From contig CAMPET010000306.1 of the NCBI GenBank assembly GCA_946803715.1, forward strand, positions 30,808-80,123: 49,316 nt of DNA, written 5' to 3'. Source of the stretch: Beroe ovata (lineage: Eukaryota; Ctenophora; Nuda; Beroida; Beroidae). The notes under the pieces are model-generated. The model did no database searches and was not told where the DNA came from. It saw only the letters and a program-made list of their open reading frames with translations. Shown in pieces: positions 28,301 through 34,414 of the stretch. The translations under genes were made by a program, and so were the position numbers. Each line of letters opens with the position of its first letter. Within the stretch, counting starts at the first letter, position 1.

Positions 28301-31300
28301 GTAGAACCCGGCAGTACACTTCACACAGTCTGTAACGTCGGTCTTCTTCACGGCGTCGTTATAGTAACCAAGATCACACTTTGTCGGGTCAACTGATTCG
28401 GCCTGAGCGGTGTGGTTGTCAAACAAACATAACCTTTTTTCAAAGAAATTAAATACATAATTTTTTCACCTCCATCTTTTGAAGTTTAACTCGTATCCTT
28501 AAAACGTATCAAAACGTAACATCGAATACGAATACGATATGATTTAAACTCACTGGACAATAAGCGCCCTTAGGACACGGGTTATCGATGTAATCACTGG
28601 TTTCCTCAGGGCAGTAATACCCCTCAGGGCAGGGTAGACAGGAATCCTGTTCTGTCTCTGTCTGGTATGTGCCACCAGGACACGGGCTGGCAGCAGTGGA
28701 TCCTGAAAGACTTGAATACCAGAGAGTGGAAAATGGGAAATGAGTTTCAAAGTTGAGTGGAAGGAAGATGATTTCGGTATGAAGTAAGATTATCTCTGTT
28801 CCATAGAAGGCAAATATATCCGTCTAGAATTTTAGGAATGAGTATCAGAACAGTAATAAACCAACCCTCGGCACACTTGTGTCCCTGCGGGCACGAGTGC
28901 TGGTCCTCCCGATCTGAGCCCGCTTCACAGTAGAAACCCGCGCGGCATGCCCGACTCTTGTACTCCTCGTTAGCGAGTCCCGGGCAGTAGTAGCCCGCCA
29001 CACACGTTAAACAGTGCTCCGGGGCAGACTGGAGGAGTAGATTAGGGAGTTGATTAGGGAGGTTTACTTAAATCTAGATGTATTATGTAATCATCGTTAT
29101 ATGGTAACTATAGTGATAAGAAACTCCAGCGTCTTGATGAAAGCAAATTCGAGCTGAGGTTCTCGTTCGATCACAGTTGATCGTTAGTAACTACAGCCCG
29201 AAATTGGCTCCATGACGTCTATACTCCATCCCCATGAAGTCTCTCCCCCATGGGTACAAAGTACCTTGCCGAGTTCAGGATTGTATGTTCCCGCCGGACA
29301 TGGAGTCTCCGCGTGAGCGCCACTCGGACAGTAGTACCCCTTCCTACACCGCTTACCCTCCGGCTCATTCGATATCTCACTTCCTGTTAGGGGGGAATAG
29401 TAAGAGGGGGGAGAAAATAGTGGGGATGTAGGGGATATTTCTGCAGCACAAGGCTGAGTATTCCTGTGTGGACAAAATTAGGGAAGCCTCTTTTTCAATC
29501 AACCTGCAGGTGGGTGAAAGCGGGGGGTTTCAATCCTCACGAGGGGATGCATGGGTTCTAGGAGAATCAAGAAAACATATTTTCCGACCAGCTTCCTCAT
29601 CAACTCACCTACGCAATAGTATCCGCCCGCACAGTTGCCCGCAGACTCTGAAAGCCTGTTTGCGGGACAATACTCTCCAGCCGGGCATGGAGTCGGTTCA
29701 AACGACCCCTCCGGGCAATAAAACCCTGACTCGCACGGCGCCTGTTTGCTCTGTTCCGTACCCGCGACACAATAATTGCCTGAGAGAGTTAGAGGGAGGA
29801 AATGGATGGGGTTTTGAGGACTAGGTTCAACACCAACGGTATCTCCATGTGGTGGAGCATATTTATTCGACAAGTTCAGTTTATCAGCCGTCTTAAGGGA
29901 CTATACAGTCACTCTTTACGCAATATGATCAGTATCCTGAGACGACACAGTTATCCCCCTCCCTCCTCTACAATACCTCGCTCCTTATACCTGCTTCACA
30001 CTTGTGCTGGGTAGCCGTGGTGGACCCCTCATCACAGTAGTACCCCTTGTCACAGTCACTGCATGACTCCTGGGATACCCCGCCCGTAGTTGCCCGATAC
30101 GTGCCCTGAACAATGGGGTAGCCGGTGAGAACATTGCCAGATATTTGTGTCGTCTTATCTCACGAGATAAGATAGACATTTTTCCTATGAATCCCAGGCA
30201 AATTTTCATGCTTTCCATCCCTAACGATTCCCTCTATACAACTCAATCCCATCGCCATAACTACCGCTCGACACTTCCTCTCGGCAGCTGGCGCTGTCCC
30301 CGCTGGACAGTAGTGTCCTGCGGGACATTGTGTCTCGGGTGTGGCGGTCTCGGCGGGACATGTGAACCCAACCCGACACGGCAAACACTCGGCCTGTCCT
30401 GTCTCCGGCTGTTCCTGTCCTGCAAGAGAGGGAGAGAGTTAACTGTCAGGGCTAAAGAGTGAGGCCACTGGCCCGAAAATATCTTGAAGAAAGATAGTGT
30501 GCATTCTTTAGATAAGCTCCGTGATGATCTGGCATCGCGCATCATTGGCTGATCAGCTAAACACTACTACTAACCAGCTAGACATGCGATTGGGGCAGCA
30601 GATCCAGCTACACACATATGTCCCTCTGTGCAGGCGTGTTGCTGTGGATCTGACGACCCTTTCTCACAGTAATAACCTGCGGGTTTGGTTACCATAGAGA
30701 TTGAGAATGAGACCACATATGGATTATCCTGATGAAAATTAGAGGGTCCTCTGGAGTTTCTCCAGTTTTCACTTTTCACAAATTCTCACCCGCGTTACAA
30801 TCCAGCCCGTCACTACTCCGCCCCTCATCCGGGCAGTATTTTCCCGCGCTGCACAACCTGCACGATGCCTCACTCTCTCCCCGCAAATCAGGGTTGAATT
30901 TGCCCACCGGACACTCCACCTGAGGATGATGTGGTAAGCTAAATATGGATGGGATTTGAAAAGAACTTTTGTCTAGATTTGTTCAATAATAGGAACAAAT
31001 CGGTTCAAAGCCTCAATAGATATGTCCAAGCTGTGATAAGTGTCTCAAAGCTCTGAGCTATTCATGATACTGGTGCCGATAGCCGAACCTGTACATCGGT
31101 ACCAAGTTCGCAGTACTTTCCCCTCTCACACTCCACGCTGACTTGGGTGCTGCCCGCCGCACAGAAATACCCTGCAATGGATTAGGATGAGATCTCGACC
31201 AGCCAATCGTCACCTGGATGGTGACCGTGGTAACCTACGTTACCATGGTACATTATTACCACGGTAACCACGCAAAGAGTTGAAACACCAAACTTTACTC

Positions 31301-32033
31301 TGTCACTTGATGGAGATTAGCGCAACCCTTAACTTGCAACATATTTCACTGAACAGGAAAGGAGTTTCCCCCTACCCTGAATTAGACTAACCTGCGGTAC
31401 ACTTGAGCTCATAGGTCTCAGTCCCCGGGTTAGGACAGTAGTACCCAGCTGGACAGTTTAGACAGGAATCCTCTGTGGCTGCTCCCCGAGCATTGTTATA
31501 CCGACCCTCCGGACACAGCTGCAGAGGAGGAGGGGAGTCATGTTATCGGGAATTAGGAGTTGTTAAGAATTTGAGATATCGGCACTTGGAGATATTAGAA
31601 ATATCCGGCTATGAGACTATCGGAGCGAATGACGCGATAAAACCCTAACAAGTCGATGGCAATTAGGATATTCATATGGTTAATCAGCTCAGCCCTGTCC
31701 CTACCTTCTGTCCTCCCGTCCCGACAGTTCCCTCTAAACAGTAACGTCCCAGTTGACAGGGTTCGGGCGTTTCTGTCCCTTCTTCACAGTAGTTGCCCGC
31801 CGTGCACGCCTTACAAGTCGACTGACCTGGGTTTGAGATGTTGAGGAACGTGTTTTGGATCCTAAGCCCTCGTGGGAAATGTATCCTTTAAAGGAATAAT
31901 GTCCAAGCTCCACCCTACCTTCGTTATCCTGATATGTTCCAGCTGCACACAGCTCCGCTGCCGACCTGCCCTCCGGACAGAAACTTCCCGCCGGGCACCG
32001 GGCTCCCTTGTGTGTCGCCAGATCGGTCGGGTT
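344..32033 (-). CDS. Giant GCC2/GCC3 (ephrin-receptor-like) cysteine-rich repeat gene A, 48 internal exons, open at both ends
   Basis: Forty-eight exons read leftward from 32033 to 344. I checked every exon for an AG acceptor, a GT donor and length modulo 3, and all 47 internal junctions keep one frame (29 donors in phase 1, 9 in phase 0, 10 in phase 2). Together they encode about 2,050 residues of short modules such as CPAGxYC, C.AGYYC and PCPAGTY, alternating with C..C pairs. This is the pattern of GCC2_GCC3 / ephrin-receptor-like repeats found in extracellular animal proteins. Many introns fall just before a G-[YF]-[YF]-C motif. The first visible exon is cut by the N at 32034, and the last (344-486) ends with a donor, so start, stop, signal peptide and any membrane anchor lie outside. 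A GPCR gene and a homeobox gene are nested antisense in two introns. It could be two genes if a terminal and an initial exon were missed, but phase continuity argues against that. The function is unknown; an extracellular or matrix role is inference. Confidence 0.85.
1181..2868 (-). CDS. Gene A exons 42-45
   Basis: Exons: 2742-2868 (1 to 2), 2066-2148 (2 to 1), 1763-1970 (1 to 2) and 1181-1257 (2 to 1). Peptides include ECSAGYYCPTKSTQF, CIPCPAGFFCDQSG, YCPVGYFCPEGTD and CSACPAGKYCDGSTP. Exon 44 (208 bp) is the most divergent. Its first half keeps cysteines but loses the AGYYC consensus, and its acceptor (GAAAAG, at 1971-1976) has a poor pyrimidine tract, so its 5' edge is the least certain boundary in this gene. 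The 44/45 junction rebuilds a T-T-R-L-E-E-A-D-D-C sequence that closely parallels exon 47. Confidence 0.78.
2869..6878 (-). other. 4.0-kb intron of gene A, no recognised gene
   Basis: This AT-rich intron lies between exons 41 and 42. I see no GCC2/GCC3 exon and no convincing ORF on either strand; the 60-72-codon open frames have no recognisable motifs and lack splice context. It contains a CT/GA microsatellite at about 4250-4320 and, beside it, a stretch at 4340-4430 with a tRNA A-box-like sequence on the minus strand. Confidence 0.7.
4250..4320. repeat. CT microsatellite with assembly N
   Basis: A run of TC dinucleotides is interrupted by one N at 4279, and the strand composition flips briefly to GAGAGAG just after it. 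That is typical of a contig join made inside a simple repeat. Confidence 0.85.
6879..7252 (-). CDS. Gene A exons 40-41
   Basis: Exons: 7153-7252 (0 to 1), encoding CSAGYYCLEGSTSPTPS and CPQGHYCLAG; and 6879-6989 (1 to 1), encoding KCPIGTYMPNVGATEE and LDCPQGYYCDTEG. They form an isolated pair between the two largest introns (7253-16913 upstream, 2869-6878 downstream). An N at 7097 lies in the short intron between them and does not affect coding sequence. Confidence 0.84.
7253..11024. other. Large intron of gene A upstream of the nested GPCR gene, no coding exon seen
   Basis: This is the left part of the 9.66-kb intron of gene A. It holds RFX X-box-like palindromes at 7881-7894 and 9738-9751, a CA run near 9832-9843 and AT-rich sequence. 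Open frames at 8869-9066, 10110-10310 and 10737-10940 look random. The sequence CATCTCTAATAG just before 11016 looks like an acceptor, so a non-coding 5'UTR exon of the GPCR gene is probably located here but cannot be fixed. Confidence 0.6.
11025..16146 (+). CDS. Class A (rhodopsin-type) 7TM GPCR gene, five coding exons, nested antisense in gene A
   Basis: Exons: 11025-11136 (ATG, ends phase 1), 11581-11695 (1 to 2), 11974-12172 (2 to 0), 12310-12466 (0 to 1) and 15644-16146 (1 to stop TGA). The product is 361 aa. Seven hydrophobic segments are visible with class-A landmarks: G38-N39 (TM1), A68-D69 (TM2), Cys96 (top of TM3), Leu-His-Arg at 119-121 in the DRY position, Trp151 (TM4), a loop Cys in TTCVIGFSW, Pro205 (TM5) and N290-P291-G-I-Y294 (TM7). 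The CWxP motif is absent from TM6, and DRY is reduced to its Arg. The N-terminus is only about 20 aa, suggesting a small-molecule or peptide ligand, which cannot be named. A second copy of exon 4 lies at 12774-12930 and is probably an assembly artefact. The whole gene lies inside an intron of gene A, on the other strand. Confidence 0.87.
11281..11575 (+). repeat. TTGACACCACT minisatellite in GPCR intron 1
   Basis: About 17-18 units of a 16-bp repeat (core TTGACACCACTGCTAC, alternating with ..TTCTAC) run up to the acceptor of GPCR exon 2 at 11580. Eleven Ns at 11416-11426 interrupt the array, so its true length is unknown. Confidence 0.9.
12227..13058 (+). repeat. Duplicated GPCR exon-4 segment flanking an assembly N
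   Basis: Sequence 12227-12689 and sequence 12691-13058 are two versions of the same stretch (intron end, exon 4, following intron) joined at the N at 12690. Exon 4 (12310-12466) and its copy (12774-12930) differ at eight positions, all synonymous, and encode the same 52 residues. Both are phase 0 to phase 1, so they cannot be spliced in series without a frameshift. They are either mutually exclusive alternatives or two haplotypes left unmerged at a contig join. The N position favours the latter. Confidence 0.85.
12965..14600 (+). repeat. 543-bp tandem repeat array (three units) in GPCR intron 4
   Basis: The landmark GTGACTCCACACTTTTATAC recurs at 13135, 13678 and 14221, an exact period of 543 bp. 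Units carry recognisable blocks such as CGGGAATCGATTCAG, GAAACCACGCCCAAAT and TTTTTGACGTAGAATTC. A partial unit precedes at 12541-12689. Each unit has an 83-87-codon open frame on the plus strand and a similar one on the minus strand, but differences between subfamilies are not biased to third positions, so I treat it as non-coding. Related copies lie at 23250-24840 and 47343-47990. Confidence 0.9.
14601..15643. other. Rest of GPCR intron 4, with a possible tRNA-derived SINE
   Basis: A truncated repeat tail runs to about 14720. A tRNA-like segment on the minus strand lies within 14770-14870 (see findings). The 3' end, 15480-15643, is very pyrimidine-rich and leads into the acceptor of GPCR exon 5. 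Open frames of 88-98 codons on both strands show no known motif. Confidence 0.55.
16147..16913. other. GPCR 3' flank / gene A intron end
   Basis: This stretch follows the GPCR stop codon. An AATAAA hexamer at 16482-16487 is a candidate polyadenylation signal, giving a 3'UTR of about 350 bp. No coding sequence is recognised before gene A exon 39. Confidence 0.5.
16482..16487 (+). promoter_or_regulatory. Candidate polyadenylation signal of the GPCR gene
   Basis: AATAAA lies about 340 bp after the stop codon on the sense strand. It is the only canonical hexamer I noticed in this flank. Chance occurrence is possible in AT-rich DNA. Confidence 0.35.
16914..19383 (-). CDS. Gene A exons 32-39
   Basis: Exons: 19288-19383 (1 to 1), 18937-19063 (1 to 2), 18582-18733 (2 to 1), 18071-18320 (1 to 2; the longest, 250 bp), 17784-17939 (2 to 2), 17498-17607 (2 to 1), 17219-17367 (1 to 0) and 16914-17045 (0 to 0). 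Peptides include QCPVGQICPEGSSN, CPEGHYCPKGAAAALEC and RCPSGYYCPAASSSPTIC. Exon 39 ends VEGE and exon 40, 9.66 kb away, begins CSAGYYC, which together give the expected E-C-S-A-G-Y-Y-C repeat. This supports splicing across the intron that contains the GPCR gene. Confidence 0.86.
18430..18575. repeat. CCCACTCTCACCCC tract repeat in a gene A intron
   Basis: Several near-copies of TCTCCCACTCTCACCCC and CTTCCCCCTCTCCCACT make an almost pure pyrimidine strand (plus) and purine strand (minus, the sense strand of gene A). A second array of about 20 bp units (CTCTACTCACCACTCTCCCT) lies at 18780-18930, upstream of the next exon. Confidence 0.75.
19652..21979 (-). CDS. Gene A exons 23-31
   Basis: Exons: 21872-21979, 21673-21741, 21463-21567, 21142-21318 and 20881-21009 (all 1 to 1), 20598-20718 (1 to 2), 20349-20422 (2 to 1), 20013-20165 (1 to 1) and 19652-19843 (1 to 1). 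Exon 24 is only 69 bp, with an unusual GTTTCA donor. Peptides include SCPAGYYCPNTGMSKG, QCPQGHYCPAAAPD, CEAGYFCKSGATNG and PCPVGAFCPAGTADPQLC. The run of symmetrical 1-1 exons is the arrangement that would allow exon duplication or skipping without a frameshift. Confidence 0.86.
22062..23196 (-). CDS. Gene A exons 19-22
   Basis: Exons: 23057-23196 (0 to 2), 22675-22779 (2 to 2), 22363-22484 (2 to 1) and 22062-22217 (1 to 1). Peptides include LPCDAGHECPDQRM, CTDCKPGEYCESTG and CTAGHFCTAGAAAPQPCPAG. Two consecutive junctions in phase 2 (19/20 and 20/21) are unusual for this mostly phase-1 gene, but both restore the repeat consensus. The intron before exon 19 (23197-24878) is filled by copies of the ~545-bp repeat. 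Confidence 0.85.
23250..24840 (+). repeat. ~546-bp repeat array in gene A intron (three units, one join)
   Basis: The landmark CCACACTTTTATACTTC recurs with starts near 23413, 23959 and 24457. The first interval is 546 bp; the second is shortened to 498 bp at the N at 24137, where two units are fused. The first two units belong to a different subfamily (GATTTCAAACC.. variant) from the array in the GPCR intron. The unit after the N is closer to the GPCR-intron type. Orientation is the same as in the other loci, hence antisense to gene A here. Confidence 0.88.
24879..26400 (-). CDS. Gene A exons 14-18
   Basis: Exons: 26310-26400 (1 to 2), 25996-26120 (2 to 1), 25510-25613 (1 to 0), 25140-25251 (0 to 1) and 24879-25039 (1 to 0). 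Peptides include ACQAGYYCPEGTRFST, CTDCPKGKYCSSLG and CTAGYYCPVRSSDR. The split codons rebuild repeat consensus: exon 14 ends AC and exon 15 starts G, completing a Thr before Tyr-Cys. The intron upstream of exon 16 carries a roughly 15-bp minisatellite (25628-25930) directly before its acceptor. Exon 13 to exon 14 spans the intron that contains the homeobox gene. Confidence 0.85.
25628..25930 (-). repeat. ~15-bp minisatellite (CTGACACCAGTAT on the gene A sense strand)
   Basis: About 19 units of ACTGGTGTCAGYRAT are read on the plus strand. On the minus strand, which is the sense strand of gene A, the core is TGACACCAGT, the same TGACACC core as the minisatellites of the plus-strand genes. The array abuts the acceptor of gene A exon 16 at 25614. 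Confidence 0.88.
26401..27002 (+). other. 5' flank of the nested homeobox gene
   Basis: This stretch lies between gene A exon 14 and the homeobox ATG. It contains a TCTCGCTC run at about 26590-26620 and a TCACGTGACTCCTGAG palindromic E-box at about 26847. The sequence GTGAAGATCCTAG immediately before the ATG could be a splice acceptor, so a 5'UTR intron is possible. No other gene is seen. Confidence 0.5.
27003..28163 (+). CDS. Divergent homeodomain transcription factor, three exons, nested antisense in gene A
   Basis: Exons: 27003-27505 (ATG, ends phase 2), 27598-27792 (2 to 2) and 27896-28163 (to TGA). The product is 321 aa. The homeodomain spans about residues 141-200 and is split by the first intron. 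Counting from R141, the canonical positions are L16, F20, W48, F49, N51 and R53, with a recognition helix GLTVSEVSNWFRNARLRDR and Arg at position 50. It is 60 residues, without the three-residue TALE loop. Helix 3 most resembles SIX-class (NWF-[KR]-N-x-R-x-R-D-R) and also PBX-type helices, and a W-D-x3-K-[ST]-H just before it recalls SIX proteins. However, the 140-residue N-terminus is rich in Gln, Pro and aromatic residues, with no SIX domain visible. The C-terminal 90 residues are unrecognised. It is presumably a nuclear DNA-binding regulator; the class is uncertain. Confidence 0.85.
28288..30105 (-). CDS. Gene A exons 8-13
   Basis: Exons: 29991-30105 (0 to 1), 29609-29779 (1 to 1), 29265-29383 (1 to 0), 28866-29028 (0 to 1), 28554-28702 (1 to 0) and 28288-28402 (0 to 1). 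Characteristic peptides are CESGFYCPEGSFEP, CPAGEYCPAN and LPCPEGYYCPEETSD. The donor of exon 11 is a weaker GTTGGT. The donor side of exon 13, at 28287, lies only 124 bp from the stop codon of the oppositely oriented homeobox gene, so that gene's 3'UTR may overlap this exon in antisense. Confidence 0.85.
30265..32033 (-). CDS. Gene A exons 1-7 (5'-most visible part)
   Basis: Exons in transcript order: 31919-32033 (cut on its 5' side by the N at 32034, ends phase 1), 31705-31826 (1 to 0), 31392-31518 (0 to 1), 31089-31171 (1 to 0), 30790-30919 (0 to 1), 30575-30676 (1 to 1) and 30265-30419 (1 to 0). Each has an AG acceptor and GT donor on the minus strand, except the missing acceptor of the first. 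The peptides carry the repeat signature, for example RCPAGSFCPEGRSAA, NCPAGYYCPNPGTET and QCPAGHYCPAGTAP. Introns here are 110-350 bp. The protein begins mid-repeat, so no initiation codon can be assigned. Confidence 0.85.
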
Positions 32034-32034
32034 N
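32034..32034. other. Assembly join (N) between heads of gene A and gene B
   Basis: The N cuts the first visible exon of gene A on its 5' side. Sequence right of it (32035 on) matches 33602 on. The true neighbour of 32033 is therefore unknown. Confidence 0.9.
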
Positions 32035-33010
32035 CTTTCACTTTTTTATGAGGGAAAAATTATTGGAGGGCATCGATTGTGGACTTGACAGGGAGAGTTT
32101 TTGCTTATATCCCATGAGATCTCCTCGTTTTTCTCATCTTATTCCATCTGGATCTCGGTAATATTTGTCTGCACTTTCAGGTCAATCGGAGGGTGAAAAC
32201 TGTCCGCTCGGTACATACGGTAAAACTCCCGGTCTTATCCGTTCTGCCGACTGTACTCCGTGTGAGACAGGATTCATCTGTGACTCCGTGGGTCTGACAG
32301 AACCTGTCACCCCATGTACCGCCGGTTAGTGTGGATTTGGTATTCGTCCGAAATGGAGATAGGGCCATAGATATGATCGTGTTCGTCTGCGATCGTGTCG
32401 ATCGAACGCATGGATCATCAAATGGATTATAGCATGGATCATTGATCGGTTATACGCTCATTTTGTCAGGTTACTACTGTTTGTCTGGTGTGTCAGCGGT
32501 TTCTGACAGTCTGCTGTGTGCAGTGGGGCACTACTGCCCTGAATCAACGACACAACAGGTAGTGTTTTAACTATTTGAAGCAACTAGTGCTTGACACCAC
32601 GTGTTCCATTGACACCACTTTACTTCCTGACACCACTTTTCTCACGGATACCACTAGTGCTTGACACCACTTGTTCCATTGACACCACGTTACTTCCTGA
32701 CACCACTTTTCTCACGGACACCACATTTCCTTGACACCACCTCTCCTTGACACCACATATTCCCTTGAGGCCGTGACACCAGTTCTTCTTGACACCACTT
32801 TCCATCTTTGACACCTGTCCTCCTTGACACCACTTGTTCCATTGACAACACTTCACTTCTTGACACCAGTTCTCCTTGACACCACTTCTCCCAGGAACCC
32901 TGTGAACCTGGCACTTACTCTAGCTCGCGTGGACTTACCGCTCAATCGGAATGTACGGACTGCACTGCTGGCTACTACTGTTCAGGTAATCCTGAGAGAT
33001 TTGACTTCTG
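32035..33010 (+). repeat. N-bounded near-duplicate of 33602-34439 (probable haplotype contig)
   Basis: This 976-bp block is flanked by single Ns at 32034 and 33011. Its whole length aligns end to end with 33602-34439 (838 bp). The length difference lies mainly in a TGACACC minisatellite. It carries copies of three gene B exons: 32181-32324, 32470-32558 and 32895-32985, in the same phases as 33747-33890, 34027-34115 and 34324-34414. Only about two amino-acid changes are seen (Pro/Ala and Ser/Asn). Block edges coinciding exactly with Ns indicate an unmerged allele, not a genomic tandem duplication. Confidence 0.85.
32181..32985 (+). CDS. Duplicate copies of gene B exons 3-5 on the probable haplotig
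   Basis: Exons: 32181-32324 (1 to 1), 32470-32558 (1 to 0) and 32895-32985 (0 to 1). They encode the same modules as gene B exons 3-5, for example NCPLGTYGKTPGL, GYYCLSGVSAVS and DCTAGYYC. Splice sites are intact (donors GTTAGT, GTAGTG, GTAATC). The last exon ends in phase 1 while gene B exon 1 at 33121 starts in phase 0, so these copies cannot be spliced directly into it. That supports misplacement. Confidence 0.75.
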
Positions 33011-33120
33011 NAAATTCTTTATCGATGAACCACTTCAGATAAACTGCAGATCGCTCGATATATCCATTCGTGAGTCTCACCATTCAATTCCTCTTTTTCA
33101 TCCCCCTCTCTCCCCCTCAG

Positions 33121-34414
33121 GACACGTCTGAACAGGTAAAGACGTGCCCACTGGGCTCGTACTGTCCGCAGGGCACTGAACTGGGCACGGCTAACCTGTG
33201 TGCAGCTGGGACTTACGGGGCTGCCACTGGTCTCCAGGCACCGGATGATTGTTCACCCTGCCCTGCTGGTAAGTGATGTCTCCCGCTTTTGAGACAAAAC
33301 TCGTCTCTCTTCTTTTCCTTTTTGAGACAAAACTCGTCTTTCAAAAGCACGATTCTTCTCGAATCTTCTTCCTCGTGATGTGTTATTTTCTTGACAATAA
33401 CAACAGCTATTCTGACCTATTTCTACGTAATCAGGGAAGTTCTGTCCCTCTGCTGGCACGATACAGGACACACTACAAGATTGCTCACCGGGCTATGAGT
33501 GTGAGGAGGGATGTAGTACCGGGACACCCACTGTGGAGGATGAGTGTGGGGGTCCCTGTCCCCGGGGCAAGTTCTGTGTCGCCGGTCAGTATCGCGGACA
33601 TCTTTCACTTTTTTATGAGGGAAAAATTATTGGAACGCATCGATAGTGAACTTGACAGGGAGATTTTTTCCTTATATCCCATGAGATCTCCTCGTTTTCT
33701 CATCTTATTTCGTCTGGATCTCGGTTATATTTGTCTGCACTTTCAGGTCAATCGGAGGGTGAAAACTGTCCGCTCGGTACATACGGTAAGACCGCCGGTC
33801 TTATCCGCTCTGCCGACTGTACTCCTTGTGAAACAGGGTTCATCTGTGACTCCGTGGGTCTGACAGAGCCTGTCACCCCATGTACCGCCGGTGAGTGCGG
33901 ATTTTGTATTTCGTCCGAAATGGAGATAGGGCCATGGATATGGTCGTGTTTGTGTCGATCAAATGGATGCGTGAGTCTGTAATCATATAGCAAGGATCAT
34001 GATCGGTTATACGGTCATTTTGACAGGTTACTACTGTTTGTCTGGCGTGTCTGCAGTGTCTGACAGTCTGCTGTGTGCAGTGGGGCACTACTGTCCTGAA
34101 TCAACGACACAGCAGGTAGCGTTTTAACTATTTGAAACTGTTCCATTGACACCACTTTACTTCCTGACACCACTTTTCTCACGGACACCACATTTCCTTG
34201 ACACCACCTCTCTTTGACACCACTTCTTACATTGAGGCCGTGACACCAGTTCTTCTTGACACCACTTTCCCTGACACCATTTCCATCTTTGACACCAGTT
34301 TTCCTTGACACCACTTCTCCCAGGAACCCTGCGAACCTGGCACTTATTCTAACTCGCGTGGACTGACCGCTCAATCGGAATGTACCGACTGCACTGCTGG
34401 TTACTACTGTTCAG
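33121..34414 (+). CDS. Gene B exons 1-5
   Basis: Exons: 33121-33268 (0 to 1), 33435-33584 (1 to 1), 33747-33890 (1 to 1), 34027-34115 (1 to 0) and 34324-34414 (0 to 1). Peptides include TCPLGSYCPQGTELGT, PCPRGKFCVAG, CETGFICDSVGLTEP and GHYCPESTTQQ. Exon 2 has an atypical run, YECEEGCSTGTPTVEDECGG, with closely spaced cysteines. Exons 3-5 are the ones duplicated on the N-bounded block 32035-33010. Confidence 0.85.

Noticed and set aside
32620-32914. Open frames with repeated VVSxxxWCQG-type peptides on the minus strand
   Set aside because: Translation of the TGACACC minisatellite in antisense.
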